From Mesorhizobium huakuii (GTDB lineage Bacteria > Pseudomonadota > Alphaproteobacteria > Rhizobiales > Rhizobiaceae): a stretch of DNA of 64,000 nucleotides. Both the position numbers and the translations under genes were made by a program. Location: the NCBI RefSeq assembly GCF_030160235.1, contig NZ_BSNY01000017.1, positions 35,867-99,866 on the forward strand. The letters run 5' to 3'. Positions 18,579 to 28,181 of the stretch are shown here, one piece after another (position 1 is the stretch's first letter; each line of letters opens with the position of its first letter). Below the pieces are notes generated by a model. That model did no database searches and was not told the DNA's origin. It was given only the letters and a program-made list of their open reading frames with translations.

Positions 18579-19303
18579 TGGGCCAGAAAGTCAATCCGAT
18601 CGGTCTTCGCCTCGGCATCAACCGCACCTGGGATTCGCGCTGGTTCGCGAACACCGGCGAGTACGGCAAGCTGCTGCATGAGGACATCAAGATCCGCAAG
18701 TATCTTGAGAAGGAACTCAAGCAGGCCGCGATCTCGAAGGTCGTGATCGAGCGCCCGCACAAGAAGTGCCGCGTCACCATCCATGCCGCGCGCCCGGGTC
18801 TGATCATCGGCAAGAAGGGCGCCGACATCGAGAAGCTTCGCAAGAAGCTGATGGAGATGACGAAGTCCGAGACGCACCTCAACATCGTCGAAGTGCGCAA
18901 GCCGGAAATCGACGCGACCCTGGTCGCCCAGTCGATCGCTCAGCAGCTCGAGCGCCGTATCGCGTTCCGTCGCGCCATGAAGCGCGCCGTGCAGTCGGCG
19001 ATGCGTCTCGGTGCCGAAGGCATCCGCATCAACTGCTCGGGCCGTCTCGGCGGCGCCGAAATCGCCCGCATGGAGTGGTACCGCGAAGGCCGCGTGCCGC
19101 TGCACACGCTGCGCGCCGATGTCGACTACGGCACGGCCGAGGCGAATACGGCGTACGGCATCTGCGGCGTCAAGGTCTGGGTATTCAAGGGCGAGATCCT
19201 CGAGCACGACCCGATGGCTTCGGAACGTCGCGCGACCGAGGGTGATGCTGCGCATGGCGGTGGTGGTGATCGCGAACGCGGTCGTCGTCGCGAAAACGCC
19301 TGA
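18578..19303 (+). CDS. rpsC: 30S ribosomal protein S3
   Basis: Lines the mRNA entry tunnel; 241 aa. [20 protein letters not shown], the KH-domain [15 protein letters not shown] and the C-terminal [20 protein letters not shown] are all present. The protein ends with a short Gly/Asp/Arg tail ([16 protein letters not shown]). Coupled to rplV through a 1-nt overlap. Confidence 0.97.
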   Translation: MGQKVNPIGLRLGINRTWDSRWFANTGEYGKLLHEDIKIRKYLEKELKQAAISKVVIERPHKKCRVTIHAARPGLIIGKKGADIEKLRKKLMEMTKSETHLNIVEVRKPEIDATLVAQSIAQQLERRIAFRRAMKRAVQSAMRLGAEGIRINCSGRLGGAEIARMEWYREGRVPLHTLRADVDYGTAEANTAYGICGVKVWVFKGEILEHDPMASERRATEGDAAHGGGGDRERGRRRENA

Positions 19304-19330
19304 GACATTTAGGAATTTGGAGTTAGAACG

Positions 19331-19744
19331 ATGCTGCAGCCAAAGCGCACAAAGTTCCGCAAGCAGTTCAAGGGCCGTATCCATGGTACCGCAAAGGGCG
19401 GCACCAACCTGGATTTCGGTGGTTTCGGGCTGAAGGCGCTTGAGCCGAACCGCGTCACCGCGCGTGAGATCGAGGCGGCCCGCCGCGCGATCACTCGCGA
19501 AATGAAGCGCGCTGGCCGCGTCTGGATCCGCATTTTCCCGGATCTGCCGGTCACGTCGAAGCCGACCGAAGTCCGCATGGGCAAGGGCAAGGGTGCCGTC
19601 GACTACTGGGCGGCGCGCGTCAAGCCGGGCCGCATCATGTTCGAGATCGACGGCGTCAGTGAAGAAACCGCCCGTGAGGCGCTGCGTCTCGGCGCGGCCA
19701 AGCTCTCGGTCAGGACGCGCTTCGTACAGCGCATCGCAGAATAA
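19331..19744 (+). CDS. rplP: 50S ribosomal protein L16
   Basis: A-site finger region protein, 137 aa. [19 protein letters not shown] and the conserved [20 protein letters not shown] identify it. Located 27 nt after rpsC. Confidence 0.97.
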   Translation: MLQPKRTKFRKQFKGRIHGTAKGGTNLDFGGFGLKALEPNRVTAREIEAARRAITREMKRAGRVWIRIFPDLPVTSKPTEVRMGKGKGAVDYWAARVKPGRIMFEIDGVSEETAREALRLGAAKLSVRTRFVQRIAE

Positions 19745-19757
19745 GGACGGGCTGATC

Positions 19758-19958
19758 ATGAAAGCCGAAGACATCCGGACCAAGACCCAGGACCAGCTGA
19801 CCGACGATTTGGCCAGCCTGAAGAAGGAGCAGTTCAACCTGCGCTTCCAGAAGGCCACCGGCCAGCTCGAGAAGACCGCGCGCGTGAGGCAGGTCCGTAA
19901 GGACATTGCGCGTATCAAGACCATCGCTGCGGAAAAGTCCGCGGCCAAGAAGGCTTAA
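19758..19958 (+). CDS. rpmC: 50S ribosomal protein L29
   Basis: Two-helix protein beside the exit tunnel, 66 aa: [20 protein letters not shown], then [18 protein letters not shown]. The start is the ATG at 19758, behind AAGGACGGG; the same frame is open upstream only because it shadows rplP. Confidence 0.96.
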   Translation: MKAEDIRTKTQDQLTDDLASLKKEQFNLRFQKATGQLEKTARVRQVRKDIARIKTIAAEKSAAKKA

Positions 19959-19969
19959 GGACGAAAACC

Positions 19970-20209
19970 ATGCCAAAGCGCATTCTGCAGGGCACCGTCG
20001 TCAGCGACAAGAACGAGAAGACGGTTGTCGTCAAGGTCGAACGGCGCTTCACGCATCCCGTGATGAAGAAGACCGTGCGCATGACCAAGAAGTACAAGGC
20101 GCACGACGAGAACAACGCCCACAAGGTTGGCGATCAGGTGTTCATCCAGGAATCGAAGCCGATTTCCAAGGACAAGCGCTGGATCGTCGTGTCTTCGGAC
20201 CAGGCGTAA
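19970..20209 (+). CDS. rpsQ: 30S ribosomal protein S17
   Basis: OB-fold 16S-binding protein, 79 aa. [20 protein letters not shown] and [20 protein letters not shown] are diagnostic. Spaced 11 nt from rpmC with AAGGACGA before the ATG. Confidence 0.97.
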   Translation: MPKRILQGTVVSDKNEKTVVVKVERRFTHPVMKKTVRMTKKYKAHDENNAHKVGDQVFIQESKPISKDKRWIVVSSDQA

Positions 20210-20280
20210 ACAACGAATTTTGGACAGACCGGGGAGGGGCTTCGAGCCCGTCCCGTTAGAAAAGAAGAAGGCGGCCAGTC

Positions 20281-20649
20281 ATGATTCAGATGCAAACAAA
20301 CCTCGACGTGGCGGATAATTCCGGCGCGCGTCGTGTCATGTGCATCAAGGTGCTGGGCGGCTCGAAGCGGAAATACGCTTCCGTGGGCGACATCATCGTG
20401 GTGTCGATCAAGGAAGCCATTCCGCGCGGCCGCGTTAAGAAGGGCGATGTGATGAAGGCGGTCGTGGTTCGCACGGCCAAGGACATCCGCCGCCCGGACG
20501 GCAGCGTGATCCGTTTCGACAAGAACGCGGCCGTTCTTGTCGACAACAAGAAAGAGCCGATCGGCACGCGTATCTTCGGACCGGTTCCGCGCGAACTCCG
20601 CGCCAAGAACCACATGAAGATCATCTCGCTCGCGCCTGAAGTGCTGTAA
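20281..20649 (+). CDS. rplN: 50S ribosomal protein L14
   Basis: Inter-subunit bridge protein, 122 aa: [20 protein letters not shown] ... [20 protein letters not shown]. The 71-nt gap from rpsQ is one of the longer ones in this block and has AAAGAAGAAGG before the start. Confidence 0.97.
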   Translation: MIQMQTNLDVADNSGARRVMCIKVLGGSKRKYASVGDIIVVSIKEAIPRGRVKKGDVMKAVVVRTAKDIRRPDGSVIRFDKNAAVLVDNKKEPIGTRIFGPVPRELRAKNHMKIISLAPEVL

Positions 20650-20661
20650 GGAGCCGGACCA

Positions 20662-20976
20662 ATGCAAAAGATTAGAAAAGGCGACAAGGTCGTCGTGCTG
20701 GCCGGCAAGGACAAGGGCCGTTCGGGCGAAGTCCTCTCGGTTCAGCCGAAGGATGACACCGCGCTGGTGCGCGGCGTCAACATGATCCGTCGTCACCAGA
20801 AGCAGTCCCAGTCCCAAGAGGGCGGGATCATCACCAAGGAAGCGCCGATCCAGCTGTCGAACATCGCGCTGGCCGACCCCAAGGATGGCAAGCCGACCCG
20901 CGTCGGTTTCATCTTCCAGAAGGACGGCAAGAAGGTGCGCGTCGCCAAGCGCTCGGGAGAAGTCATCAATGGCTAA
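20662..20976 (+). CDS. rplX: 50S ribosomal protein L24
   Basis: Assembly-initiator protein with an N-terminal KOW motif ([20 protein letters not shown]), 104 aa. Ends with [18 protein letters not shown] and a short basic tail. It overlaps rplE by 8 nt. Confidence 0.97.
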   Translation: MQKIRKGDKVVVLAGKDKGRSGEVLSVQPKDDTALVRGVNMIRRHQKQSQSQEGGIITKEAPIQLSNIALADPKDGKPTRVGFIFQKDGKKVRVAKRSGEVING

Positions 20977-21547
20977 GGCTCAAAGCAAGCAGGCGACTGC
21001 AACCAACACGCCGCGTCTGAAGCAGGTCTACAACGAGACCATCCGCAAGGCGCTGCAGGAGCAGTTCGGCTACGCAAACGACATGCAGGTTCCGCGCCTC
21101 GACAAGATCGTGCTGAACATGGGTGTCGGCGAAGCGACCGCCGATTCGAAGAAGCCCTCGGTTGCGGCCGAAGACCTGGCGATGATCGCCGGCCAGAAGG
21201 CCGTCGTCACCCGCGCCCGCAATTCGATCGCCGGCTTCAAGGTCCGCGAGAACATGCCGATCGGCGCCAAGGTCACGCTGCGCAAGGAACGCATGTACGA
21301 GTTCCTCGACCGCCTCGTGAACATCGCGCTGCCGCGCGTCCGCGACTTCCGCGGACTGAACCCCAAGAGCTTCGATGGCCGTGGCAATTACGCCATGGGC
21401 ATCAAGGAGCACATCGTGTTCCCGGAGATCAACTACGACAAGGTTGATCAGATCTGGGGCATGGACGTCATCGTTTGTACGACTGCGAAGACGGACGACG
21501 AAGCCCGGGCATTGCTCAAGGCTTTCAACTTCCCCTTCCGCCAGTAA
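20969..21547 (+). CDS. rplE: 50S ribosomal protein L5
   Basis: 5S rRNA-binding central-protuberance protein, 192 aa. Start taken at the ATG inside the last codons of rplX (8-nt overlap); a longer in-frame extension from 20885 is the shadow of rplX. Key segments are [36 protein letters not shown] and [18 protein letters not shown]. Confidence 0.97.
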   Translation: MAKAQSKQATATNTPRLKQVYNETIRKALQEQFGYANDMQVPRLDKIVLNMGVGEATADSKKPSVAAEDLAMIAGQKAVVTRARNSIAGFKVRENMPIGAKVTLRKERMYEFLDRLVNIALPRVRDFRGLNPKSFDGRGNYAMGIKEHIVFPEINYDKVDQIWGMDVIVCTTAKTDDEARALLKAFNFPFRQ

Positions 21548-21574
21548 CGGCAGCGAGAAAAGGAAAAATCTGAA

Positions 21575-21880
21575 ATGGCAAAGACCAGCTCAGTCGAGAA
21601 GAACAACAGGCGCCGCAAGCTTGCCGACCAGTACGGTCCCAAGCGCGCTGCCCTGAAGGCGATCATCATGGATCAGTCCAAGCCGATGGAAGAGCGCTTC
21701 CGCGCTCAGCTCAAGCTTGCTGCCCTGCCGCGCAACTCGGCCAAGATCCGCATCCGCAACCGCTGCGAAGTCACCGGCCGTCCGCGTGCCTACTATCGCA
21801 AGCTCAAAGTATCGCGCATCGCGCTTCGTGATCTCGGCAACAACGGCCAGATCCCGGGCCTGGTCAAGTCGAGCTGGTAA
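21575..21880 (+). CDS. rpsN: 30S ribosomal protein S14 (zinc-free type)
   Basis: 101 aa, the long form without the CXXC zinc motifs. Contains [20 protein letters not shown] and ends [19 protein letters not shown]. Located in the usual place between rplE and rpsH. Confidence 0.97.
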   Translation: MAKTSSVEKNNRRRKLADQYGPKRAALKAIIMDQSKPMEERFRAQLKLAALPRNSAKIRIRNRCEVTGRPRAYYRKLKVSRIALRDLGNNGQIPGLVKSSW

Positions 21881-21892
21881 GGAGGACATAAC

Positions 21893-22291
21893 ATGTCATT
21901 GAGCGATCCTCTCGGCGATATGCTGACCCGCATCCGCAACGCCTACGGCCGCAAGAAGTCGAGTGTCTCGACGCCGGCCTCGCGTCTGCGCACCCGCGTC
22001 CTCGACGTGCTGAAGGCTGAAGGCTATATCCGCGACTACAGTCAGACCGACTTCGACAACGGCAAGTCTGAAATCGAAATCGAGCTGAAGTATTTCGACG
22101 GTGCGCCGGTCGTGCGCGAAATCGCCCGCGTCTCGAAGCCGGGCCGCCGCGTTTACGTCTCGGCCAAGTCGATCCCGCACGTCGCCAACGGCCTCGGCAT
22201 CGCCATCCTTTCGACGCCGAAGGGCGTGATGGCCGATCACGAAGCCCGCGAACAGAACGTCGGCGGCGAGATCCTCTGCCAGATCTTCTGA
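21893..22291 (+). CDS. rpsH: 30S ribosomal protein S8
   Basis: Central-domain organiser of 16S rRNA and, in enterobacteria, translational repressor of the spc operon; 132 aa. [20 protein letters not shown] and the C-terminal [20 protein letters not shown] are characteristic. AAGGAGGACATAAC precedes the ATG. Confidence 0.97.
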   Translation: MSLSDPLGDMLTRIRNAYGRKKSSVSTPASRLRTRVLDVLKAEGYIRDYSQTDFDNGKSEIEIELKYFDGAPVVREIARVSKPGRRVYVSAKSIPHVANGLGIAILSTPKGVMADHEAREQNVGGEILCQIF

Positions 22292-22320
22292 TCTGGCAGC
22301 TGACCGCAAATTGGAATCCG

Positions 22321-22342
22321 GTCTTCGGATCGTTCCGAAGAC
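22321..22342 (+). other. Hairpin between rpsH and rplF
   Basis: Perfect 9-bp inverted repeat (22321-22329 with 22334-22342, loop TCGT) in the 88-nt gap. There is no T-tract, so transcription probably continues. It could be an mRNA-processing or S8-type feedback structure, but nothing confirms this. Confidence 0.35.
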
Positions 22343-22379
22343 AGAGACCTGAAACAAGAGAAGTGACGAGGACAACAAA

Positions 22380-22913
22380 ATGTCTCGTATTGGAAAGAAA
22401 CCCGTTTCGCTGCCGCAGGGCGTGACCGCGACCGTCAACGGCCAGACCGTGACGGCGAAGGGCCCCAAGGGCGAGCTGAAGTTCGTGGTGAACGACGAAG
22501 TCCTGGTCAAGATGGAAGGCAGCGAGATCGCTGTCCAGCCGCGCGACCAGACCAAGACCGCCCGCTCCAAGTGGGGCATGTCGCGCACGCAGATCGTCAA
22601 CATCCTGCAGGGCGTCAAGGACGGGTTCGAGAAGAAGCTCGAGATCACCGGCGTCGGCTATCGCGCCGCCATGCAGGGCAAGAACCTGCAGCTGGCTCTT
22701 GGCTTTAGCCATGACGTCGTCTATGAGACGCCGGCCGGTGTCACCATCGCTGTGCCGAAGCCGACGGAAATCACCGTGACCGGCATCGACAAGCAGCAGG
22801 TTGGCCAGGTTGCCGCCGAGATCCGCGAATACCGTGGTCCGGAGCCTTACAAGGGCAAGGGCGTCCGCTACGCTGGCGAGAAGATCGTCCGCAAGGAAGG
22901 CAAGAAGAAGTAA
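22380..22913 (+). CDS. rplF: 50S ribosomal protein L6
   Basis: Sarcin-ricin-loop neighbour, 177 aa. [40 protein letters not shown] and [20 protein letters not shown] define it. The gene is followed at once by a palindromic repeat. Confidence 0.97.
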   Translation: MSRIGKKPVSLPQGVTATVNGQTVTAKGPKGELKFVVNDEVLVKMEGSEIAVQPRDQTKTARSKWGMSRTQIVNILQGVKDGFEKKLEITGVGYRAAMQGKNLQLALGFSHDVVYETPAGVTIAVPKPTEITVTGIDKQQVGQVAAEIREYRGPEPYKGKGVRYAGEKIVRKEGKKK

Positions 22914-22919
22914 TGGGCC

Positions 22920-22956
22920 TGGTCCTGAAAAGTCGCAGACTTTTCGGAAAGGACCA
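22920..22956 (+). repeat. Palindromic repeat, copy 1 (rplF-rplR gap)
   Basis: TGGTCC ... GGACCA outer arms (22920-22925, 22951-22956) enclose CTGAAAAGT-CGCAG-ACTTTTCGG (22925-22947). The inner part is nearly identical to the element after rplR (23423-23445). It begins 7 nt after the rplF stop, so it forms an RNA hairpin inside the spc transcript. Confidence 0.75.
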
Positions 22957-23053
22957 AGCCAAGGAAGTGTAACGCCGCGGGGAGCGGTCGCGGGAGGCGC
23001 TTTCGCCTACCGCACATGGCGGCCCCCGTTTTTTGAAGGCAAGGAAGACCATC

Positions 23054-23413
23054 ATGGGTACCAAGGAATCCACGCAGCGCCGTGCGCAGCGCGTTCGTCG
23101 CCAGATCAGGAAGGTCGCCGGCGAGCGTCCGCGTCTGTCGGTCCACCGCACCTCGAAGAACATCTATGTCCAGGTGATCGACGACGCCAAGGGCCACACC
23201 ATCGCCGCCGCATCGACGCTCGAGAAGGACCTCAAGGGGTCGCTCAAGACCGGCGCCGACACGGCCGCCGCCGCCGCCATCGGCAAGCTGATCGCCGAGC
23301 GCGCCACCAAGGCCGGCGTCAAGGAAGTCGTCTTCGACCGTGGCCCGTACATCTATCACGGCCGCGTCAAGGCTTTGGCTGAAGCTGCCCGCGAAGGCGG
23401 CTTGAGCTTCTGA
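23054..23413 (+). CDS. rplR: 50S ribosomal protein L18
   Basis: 5S rRNA-binding protein, 119 aa from the ATG at 23054 ([20 protein letters not shown]). AAGGAAGACC precedes this start; a start at 23033 would add seven non-family residues. Contains [18 protein letters not shown] and [20 protein letters not shown]. It is flanked by two copies of one palindromic repeat, unusual for a ribosomal gene. Confidence 0.97.
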   Translation: MGTKESTQRRAQRVRRQIRKVAGERPRLSVHRTSKNIYVQVIDDAKGHTIAAASTLEKDLKGSLKTGADTAAAAAIGKLIAERATKAGVKEVVFDRGPYIYHGRVKALAEAAREGGLSF

Positions 23414-23414
23414 T

Positions 23415-23456
23415 GCTTGATCCCGAAAAGTTGCAGACTTTTCGGACAAGATCATG
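23415..23456 (+). repeat. Palindromic repeat, copy 2 (rplR-rpsE gap)
   Basis: A 9-bp perfect stem CCGAAAAGT / ACTTTTCGG (23423-23431 and 23437-23445) with loop TGCAG, flanked by looser arms containing GCTTGATC and GATCATGC. The core matches copy 1 at 22925-22947 except for two bases. It starts right at the rplR stop codon. Confidence 0.75.
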
Positions 23457-23544
23457 CAAAGGAAAATAATTCGCCCCCGGTGACCCACAGAGGCGCCGGA
23501 TCTCATCATCAACCGTGCTTCCGGAAAAAAACAAGGAACAGGAT

Positions 23545-24114
23545 ATGGCACAGGAACGTAGGGAAGGCGGCCGCGGCCGCGAGCGTGAGCGCGAAGAGCG
23601 CGACGACGGCATGGTGGACAAGCTGGTCCACATCAATCGCGTCGCCAAGGTCGTCAAGGGTGGCCGCCGCTTCGGCTTCGCCGCACTCGTCGTCGTCGGC
23701 GACCAGAAGGGCCGCGTCGGCTTCGGTCACGGCAAGGCACGCGAAGTGCCGGAAGCTATCCGCAAGGCAACCGAATCGGCAAAGCGCGACATGATCTTCG
23801 TGCCGCTGCGCTCGGGCCGTACGCTGCATCACGACGTCGAGGGACGTTGGGGCGCCGGACGTGTTCTGCTGCGCGCCGCCAAGCAGGGTACCGGCATCAT
23901 CGCCGGCGGCCCGATGCGCGCCGTTTTCGAGACGCTCGGCATGCATGACGTGGTCGCCAAGTCGATGGGTTCGTCGAACCCCTACAACATGGTCCGCGCC
24001 ACGTTCGACGCGCTGAAGAGCCAGATGCATCCCAAGGATGTGGCTGCCGCTCGCGGCATCAAGTATTCGACCCTTCAGGCCCGCCGCGGCACCGCCGTTG
24101 CGGCTGAAGAATAG
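23545..24114 (+). CDS. rpsE: 30S ribosomal protein S5
   Basis: Fidelity protein, 189 aa. The ATG at 23545 gives [20 protein letters not shown], a charged N-terminal extension usual in rhizobia, then [20 protein letters not shown] and [21 protein letters not shown] start 30 nt upstream has no better ribosome site. The spectinomycin loop ([17 protein letters not shown]) looks wild type. Confidence 0.96.
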   Translation: MAQERREGGRGREREREERDDGMVDKLVHINRVAKVVKGGRRFGFAALVVVGDQKGRVGFGHGKAREVPEAIRKATESAKRDMIFVPLRSGRTLHHDVEGRWGAGRVLLRAAKQGTGIIAGGPMRAVFETLGMHDVVAKSMGSSNPYNMVRATFDALKSQMHPKDVAAARGIKYSTLQARRGTAVAAEE

Positions 24115-24138
24115 TCGATCTGACCAGGGATTTTGACC

Positions 24139-24336
24139 ATGGCCAAGAAAGCAACCAAGACCATCACCGTTGAGCAGATCGGTTCGCCGATCCGCCGTCC
24201 GAAGGAACAGCGCGCGACGCTGGTCGGCCTCGGCCTCAACAAGATGCACAAGCAGCGCACCCTGGAGGATACGCCTTCCGTGCGCGGCATGATCGCCGCC
24301 GTTCAGCATCTCGTCCGCGTCGTGGACGAGGGTTGA
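24139..24336 (+). CDS. rpmD: 50S ribosomal protein L30
   Basis: 65 aa: [20 protein letters not shown], then [20 protein letters not shown]. The ATG at 24139 is preferred to an in-frame TTG at 24133 because ACCAGGGA is better placed for it. Confidence 0.95.
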   Translation: MAKKATKTITVEQIGSPIRRPKEQRATLVGLGLNKMHKQRTLEDTPSVRGMIAAVQHLVRVVDEG

Positions 24337-24358
24337 GCCAAAGCGCAGGAGAACCCAG

Positions 24359-24832
24359 ATGAAACTCAATGATCTGCGTGACAAGGACGGCGCGACGCAT
24401 TCCAAGAAGCGTCTCGGCCGCGGCATCGGTTCCGGCTCGGGCAAGACCGCCGGTCGCGGCGTCAAGGGCCAGAAGGCGCGCTCCGGCGTTGCCATCAACG
24501 GCTTCGAGGGTGGCCAGATGCCGCTCTACCGGCGCCTGCCGAAGCGTGGCTTCAACAACATCTTCGCCAAGAGCTTCGTCGTCGTGTCGCTGGCCCGCAT
24601 CCAGGAAGCCGTCGACGCCAAGAAGCTCGATGCCAAGGCAACCGTGACGGCAGAGGCGCTTGTCGCCGCCGGCGTCATCCGCCGCGTCAAGGATGGCGTT
24701 CGCGTCCTGTCCGATGGCGAACTGAAGGCAAAGCTTGCCTTCGACGTCGCCGGTGCTTCCAAGGCCGCGATCGAGAAGATCGAAAAGGCCGGCGGATCGG
24801 TCAAGTTGCCGGAAAAGGCAGCTGCCGAGTAA
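24359..24832 (+). CDS. rplO: 50S ribosomal protein L15
   Basis: Late-assembly 50S protein, 157 aa. [20 protein letters not shown] and [18 protein letters not shown] are the glycine-rich N-terminal signature, followed by [20 protein letters not shown]. 194 nt then separate it from secY. Confidence 0.97.
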   Translation: MKLNDLRDKDGATHSKKRLGRGIGSGSGKTAGRGVKGQKARSGVAINGFEGGQMPLYRRLPKRGFNNIFAKSFVVVSLARIQEAVDAKKLDAKATVTAEALVAAGVIRRVKDGVRVLSDGELKAKLAFDVAGASKAAIEKIEKAGGSVKLPEKAAAE

Positions 24833-24905
24833 CGGCAATTTGAAGCGCGGTCGGCAAGAGTGGGATCCCGTTTTTGCTCACGATTGCGCTTTGACCTACT
24901 CAATT

Positions 24906-24931
24906 AAGCGGCCGCGTCAACGCGGCCGCTT
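24906..24931 (+). other. GC-rich hairpin in the rplO-secY leader
   Basis: An 11-bp perfect stem (24906-24916 / 24921-24931) with tetraloop TCAA lies about 95 nt before secY. No T-run follows (next bases GCATGTTAAG), so it is not a classical terminator. It may lower read-through from the ribosomal genes into secY-adk or act post-transcriptionally. Confidence 0.45.
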
Positions 24932-25026
24932 GCATGTTAAGAGCCCGGAGCTTATCTCGTGAGCTTCGGTGAAACGCACCGCCTGACCTCACGGGCCATC
25001 AAGCGTTACCAAGCGGAGAATCAGGC

Positions 25027-26367
25027 ATGGCTTCGGCTGCTGAACAACTAGCCTCGAATCTGAATTTCTCGGCCTTCGCCAAGGCGGAGGACCTGAAGAA
25101 ACGCATCTGGTTCACCATTGGCGCGTTGCTCGTCTACCGCCTCGGCACCTACATTCCGCTTCCCGGAATCAACCCCGACGCCTTCGCCCAGGCCTTCTCC
25201 TCGCAGAGCAAGGGCGTGCTCGGCATGTTCAACATGTTCGCCGGCGGCGCCGTGCAGCGCATGGCGATCTTCGCGCTCGGCATCATGCCTTACATCTCCG
25301 CCTCCATCATCATGCAGCTGATGACTTCGGTCATTCCGTCGCTGGAAGCGCTGAAGAAGGAAGGCGAACAGGGCCGCAAGGTCATCAACCAGTACACGCG
25401 CTACGGCACCGTGCTGCTGGCACTGGTGCAGGCCTATGGCATTTCGGTGGGGCTGGAGAACGGCAACGGCATCGTCAGTGATCCCGGCATGTTCTTCCGC
25501 ATCTCGACCGTCGTCACGCTGGTCGGCGGCACCATGTTCCTGATGTGGCTGGGCGAGCAGATCACCGCGCGCGGCATCGGCAACGGCATTTCGCTGATCA
25601 TCTTCTCCGGCATCGTCGCCGGCCTGCCGCATGCCATTTCCGGCACGCTGGAGCTCGGCCGCACCGGCGCCCTGTCGACCGGCCTGATCCTGGCGATCAT
25701 CGTCCTGGCCATCGTCGTCATCGCGCTCATCGTGTTCTTCGAGCGCGCCCAGCGGCGCCTGCTGATCCAGTATCCGAAACGCCAGGTCGGCAACCGCATG
25801 TTCCAGGGCGACACCTCGCATCTGCCGCTGAAGCTCAACACGTCGGGCGTCATCCCGCCGATCTTCGCTTCGTCGCTGCTCCTCCTGCCGGCCACCATCG
25901 CCGGCTTCTCGCAGACCACCAACATGCCTGCCTGGGCGAGCACCATCCTGGCCTCGCTCGGCCACGGCCAGCCGCTCTACATGGCGTTCTACGCGGCGAT
26001 GATCGTGTTCTTCGCCTTCTTCTACACAGCGATTGTGTTCAACCCGAAGGACACCGCCGACCAGCTCAAGAAGCATTCGGGCTTCATCCCGGGCTATCGT
26101 CCGGGCGAGCGCACCGCCGATTACATCGATTACGTTCTCACCCGCATCACCGTCGTCGGCGCCATCTATCTGGTGCTGGTGTGCCTGCTGCCGGAGTTCC
26201 TGATCTCGGCGACTGGCGTACCATTCTACCTTGGTGGCACATCGCTTCTGATCGTGGTCAGTGTCACGCTCGATACGGTTGCGCAGATTCAGGGCCACCT
26301 GATCGCGCACCAGTATGAAGGCCTGATCAAGAAGTCGAAGCTGCGCGGGGGGAAGAAAGCCAGATGA
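25027..26367 (+). CDS. secY: Protein translocase subunit SecY
   Basis: Channel subunit of the Sec translocon in the inner membrane, 446 aa with ten predicted membrane spans. [19 protein letters not shown] is the first span region, [20 protein letters not shown] the middle signature, and the C-terminal cytoplasmic loop contains [36 protein letters not shown] precedes the ATG. The stop overlaps the adk start as ATGA, so the two are coupled. Confidence 0.98.
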   Translation: MASAAEQLASNLNFSAFAKAEDLKKRIWFTIGALLVYRLGTYIPLPGINPDAFAQAFSSQSKGVLGMFNMFAGGAVQRMAIFALGIMPYISASIIMQLMTSVIPSLEALKKEGEQGRKVINQYTRYGTVLLALVQAYGISVGLENGNGIVSDPGMFFRISTVVTLVGGTMFLMWLGEQITARGIGNGISLIIFSGIVAGLPHAISGTLELGRTGALSTGLILAIIVLAIVVIALIVFFERAQRRLLIQYPKRQVGNRMFQGDTSHLPLKLNTSGVIPPIFASSLLLLPATIAGFSQTTNMPAWASTILASLGHGQPLYMAFYAAMIVFFAFFYTAIVFNPKDTADQLKKHSGFIPGYRPGERTADYIDYVLTRITVVGAIYLVLVCLLPEFLISATGVPFYLGGTSLLIVVSVTLDTVAQIQGHLIAHQYEGLIKKSKLRGGKKAR

Positions 26368-26960
26368 GGTTGATTTTGCTTGGGCCGCCAGGGGCGGGCA
26401 AGGGGACACAAGCACAAAGACTGGTAGAAAAACACGGCATACCCCAACTCTCGACGGGAGACATGCTGCGTGCCGCCGTCCAGGCCGGTTCCGAAGTCGG
26501 CAAGCGTGCCAAGGCGGTGATGGATGCCGGTGAACTGGTGTCCGACGCCATCGTCAACGCCATCGTCGCCGAGCGGATCGACCAGGCCGACTGCGCCAAG
26601 GGATTCATCCTCGACGGCTACCCGCGCACGCTGGTGCAGGCCGATGCGGTTGAATCGATGCTTTCGCAGCGCGGCATCGGCCTCGACACGGTCATCGAAC
26701 TGGTCGTTGACGACAGGGCCCTGGTCGGCCGCATCGTCAAGCGTGCCGAGGACGCCAAGTCCGCCGGCCAGCCGGTGCGCAAGGACGACAATCCCGCGGT
26801 GTTCGAGGAGCGCCTGCGCGAGTACTACAAGAAGACCGCTCCGCTGACCGGCTACTATTACGCCAAGGGCAAGCTCAAGACGGTCGACGGCATGGCCAGC
26901 ATCGACGCGGTGACCGCCGAGATCGAAGCCGTGCTGGCGGCCGCCACCAGGGCGCGGTAA
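26364..26960 (+). CDS. adk: Adenylate kinase
   Basis: Interconverts AMP + ATP and 2 ADP in the cytosol; 198 aa. [20 protein letters not shown] is the P-loop, [10 protein letters not shown] the AMP-binding segment and [15 protein letters not shown] the conserved DGYPRT region. The lid is the short kind: the sequence passes from [20 protein letters not shown] directly into [13 protein letters not shown], without the long zinc or beta-rich lid of E. coli Adk, as usual in alphaproteobacteria. Overlaps secY by 4 nt. Confidence 0.97.
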   Translation: MRLILLGPPGAGKGTQAQRLVEKHGIPQLSTGDMLRAAVQAGSEVGKRAKAVMDAGELVSDAIVNAIVAERIDQADCAKGFILDGYPRTLVQADAVESMLSQRGIGLDTVIELVVDDRALVGRIVKRAEDAKSAGQPVRKDDNPAVFEERLREYYKKTAPLTGYYYAKGKLKTVDGMASIDAVTAEIEAVLAAATRAR

Positions 26961-26979
26961 GGGAATCTAAAGAATAGGC

Positions 26980-27008
26980 TTGACGGGAGCGGCCCGCTGC
27001 GGTATGGC
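26980..27008 (+). promoter_or_regulatory. Candidate promoter of the alpha block (rpsM-rpsK-rpoA-rplQ)
   Basis: TTGACG (26980-26985), 17-nt spacer, TATGGC (27003-27008) inside the 218-nt gap after adk. It has the same -35 hexamer and spacing as the str candidate at 10432. It would give the alpha genes an independent transcript with a leader of about 165 nt. Confidence 0.45.
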
Positions 27009-27178
27009 GGCCCGTCTTCCTATCAGGTGCGAACTTTGCTTGTCCGCAAGGGCAAGGCAGTCGCTTTGAACTGGAAACTCCCGCAAGGGCCGGCCTCCAC
27101 CGGACGCGGGGCAACTTTGACAGCGCCAGGTCTCCCTTGTTTTGAAGGTTGCCCGGCCCACATGGAGAAGGAAAGAAC

Positions 27179-27547
27179 ATGGCTCGTATAGCCGGCGTCA
27201 ACATTCCGACCAACAAGCGCGTCGTCATCGCGCTTCAGTACATTCACGGCATTGGCAAGAAGTTCGCCCAGGAGATCGTCGACAAGGTCGGCATCCCGGC
27301 CGAGCGTCGTGTCAACCAGCTGACCGACGCGGAAGTGCTGCAGATCCGCGAGACCATCGATCGCGATTACCAGGTCGAAGGCGACCTGCGCCGCGAAGTG
27401 TCGATGAACATCAAGCGTCTCATGGACCTCGGCTGCTACCGCGGCCTGCGTCACCGTCGTTCGCTGCCGGTCCGCGGCCAGCGCACGCACACCAATGCAC
27501 GCACCCGCAAGGGCCCGGCCAAGTCGATCGCCGGCAAGAAGAAGTAA
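27179..27547 (+). CDS. rpsM: 30S ribosomal protein S13
   Basis: Head protein contacting P-site tRNA through its C-terminal tail, 122 aa. [20 protein letters not shown], the helix-two-turn-helix [12 protein letters not shown] and the tail [20 protein letters not shown] are diagnostic. GAGAAGGAAAGAAC precedes the ATG at 27179; ten upstream in-frame residues are rejected. rpmJ is absent between secY and rpsM. Confidence 0.97.
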   Translation: MARIAGVNIPTNKRVVIALQYIHGIGKKFAQEIVDKVGIPAERRVNQLTDAEVLQIRETIDRDYQVEGDLRREVSMNIKRLMDLGCYRGLRHRRSLPVRGQRTHTNARTRKGPAKSIAGKKK

Positions 27548-27550
27548 TTT

Positions 27551-27630
27551 AGGGCAGTAAGGGGGTAGGGCAGTTAAGGCAATAGGAACGGCAGACATAC
27601 TGCCCTACTGCCATATCTCCCTACTGCCTT
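27551..27630 (+). repeat. Complex imperfect inverted repeat between rpsM and rpsK
   Basis: Repeated GGCAGTA / TACTGCC words: GGGCAGTAAGGG and TAGGGCAGT on the left (27551-27574), ACTGCCCTACTGCC and CCCTACTGCC on the right (27599-27628). GGGCAGT (27568-27574) pairs exactly with ACTGCCC (27599-27605), and outer arms pair with one bulge. It starts 4 nt after the rpsM stop and fills much of the 140-nt gap. It looks like an intergenic mosaic palindrome. Confidence 0.7.
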
Positions 27631-27687
27631 CTCCTAGGTGGAGCCGCTGGCATTACGGCGGTGTAGAGATCAACTGAAAGGAATACC

Positions 27688-28077
27688 ATGGCCAAGGAAG
27701 CCGCTCGTGTTCGCCGTCGCGAACGCAAGAATATCTCGTCGGGCGTTGCCCACGTCAATTCGACCTTCAACAACACGATGATCACCATCACCGACGCGCA
27801 GGGCAATTCGATTGCCTGGTCGTCGGCCGGTGCCCAGGGCTTCAAGGGTTCGCGCAAGTCGACCCCGTTCGCTGCCCAGATGGCTGCCGAGGACGTCGCC
27901 AAGAAGGCCCAGGAACACGGCATGCGCATGCTCGAAGTCGAGGTCTGCGGACCGGGCTCCGGTCGTGAATCGGCGTTGCGTGCCCTGCAGGCGGCCGGCT
28001 TCACCATCACTTCGATCCGTGACGTGACGCCGATCCCGCACAATGGCTGCCGCCCGCGCAAGAAGCGCCGCGTCTAA
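27688..28077 (+). CDS. rpsK: 30S ribosomal protein S11
   Basis: Platform protein, 129 aa: [40 protein letters not shown] and the C-terminal [32 protein letters not shown] precedes the ATG. Confidence 0.97.
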
Positions 28078-28181
28078 GAAATTACCGAACGCCGCGCGAA
28101 CGCCCACAGGGGCGTTCCTCCGCGGTATTCCAGGTCGCCCGCCACGATTGGATGGTGGCGGGTCAACGGAAGGAAAGCATC

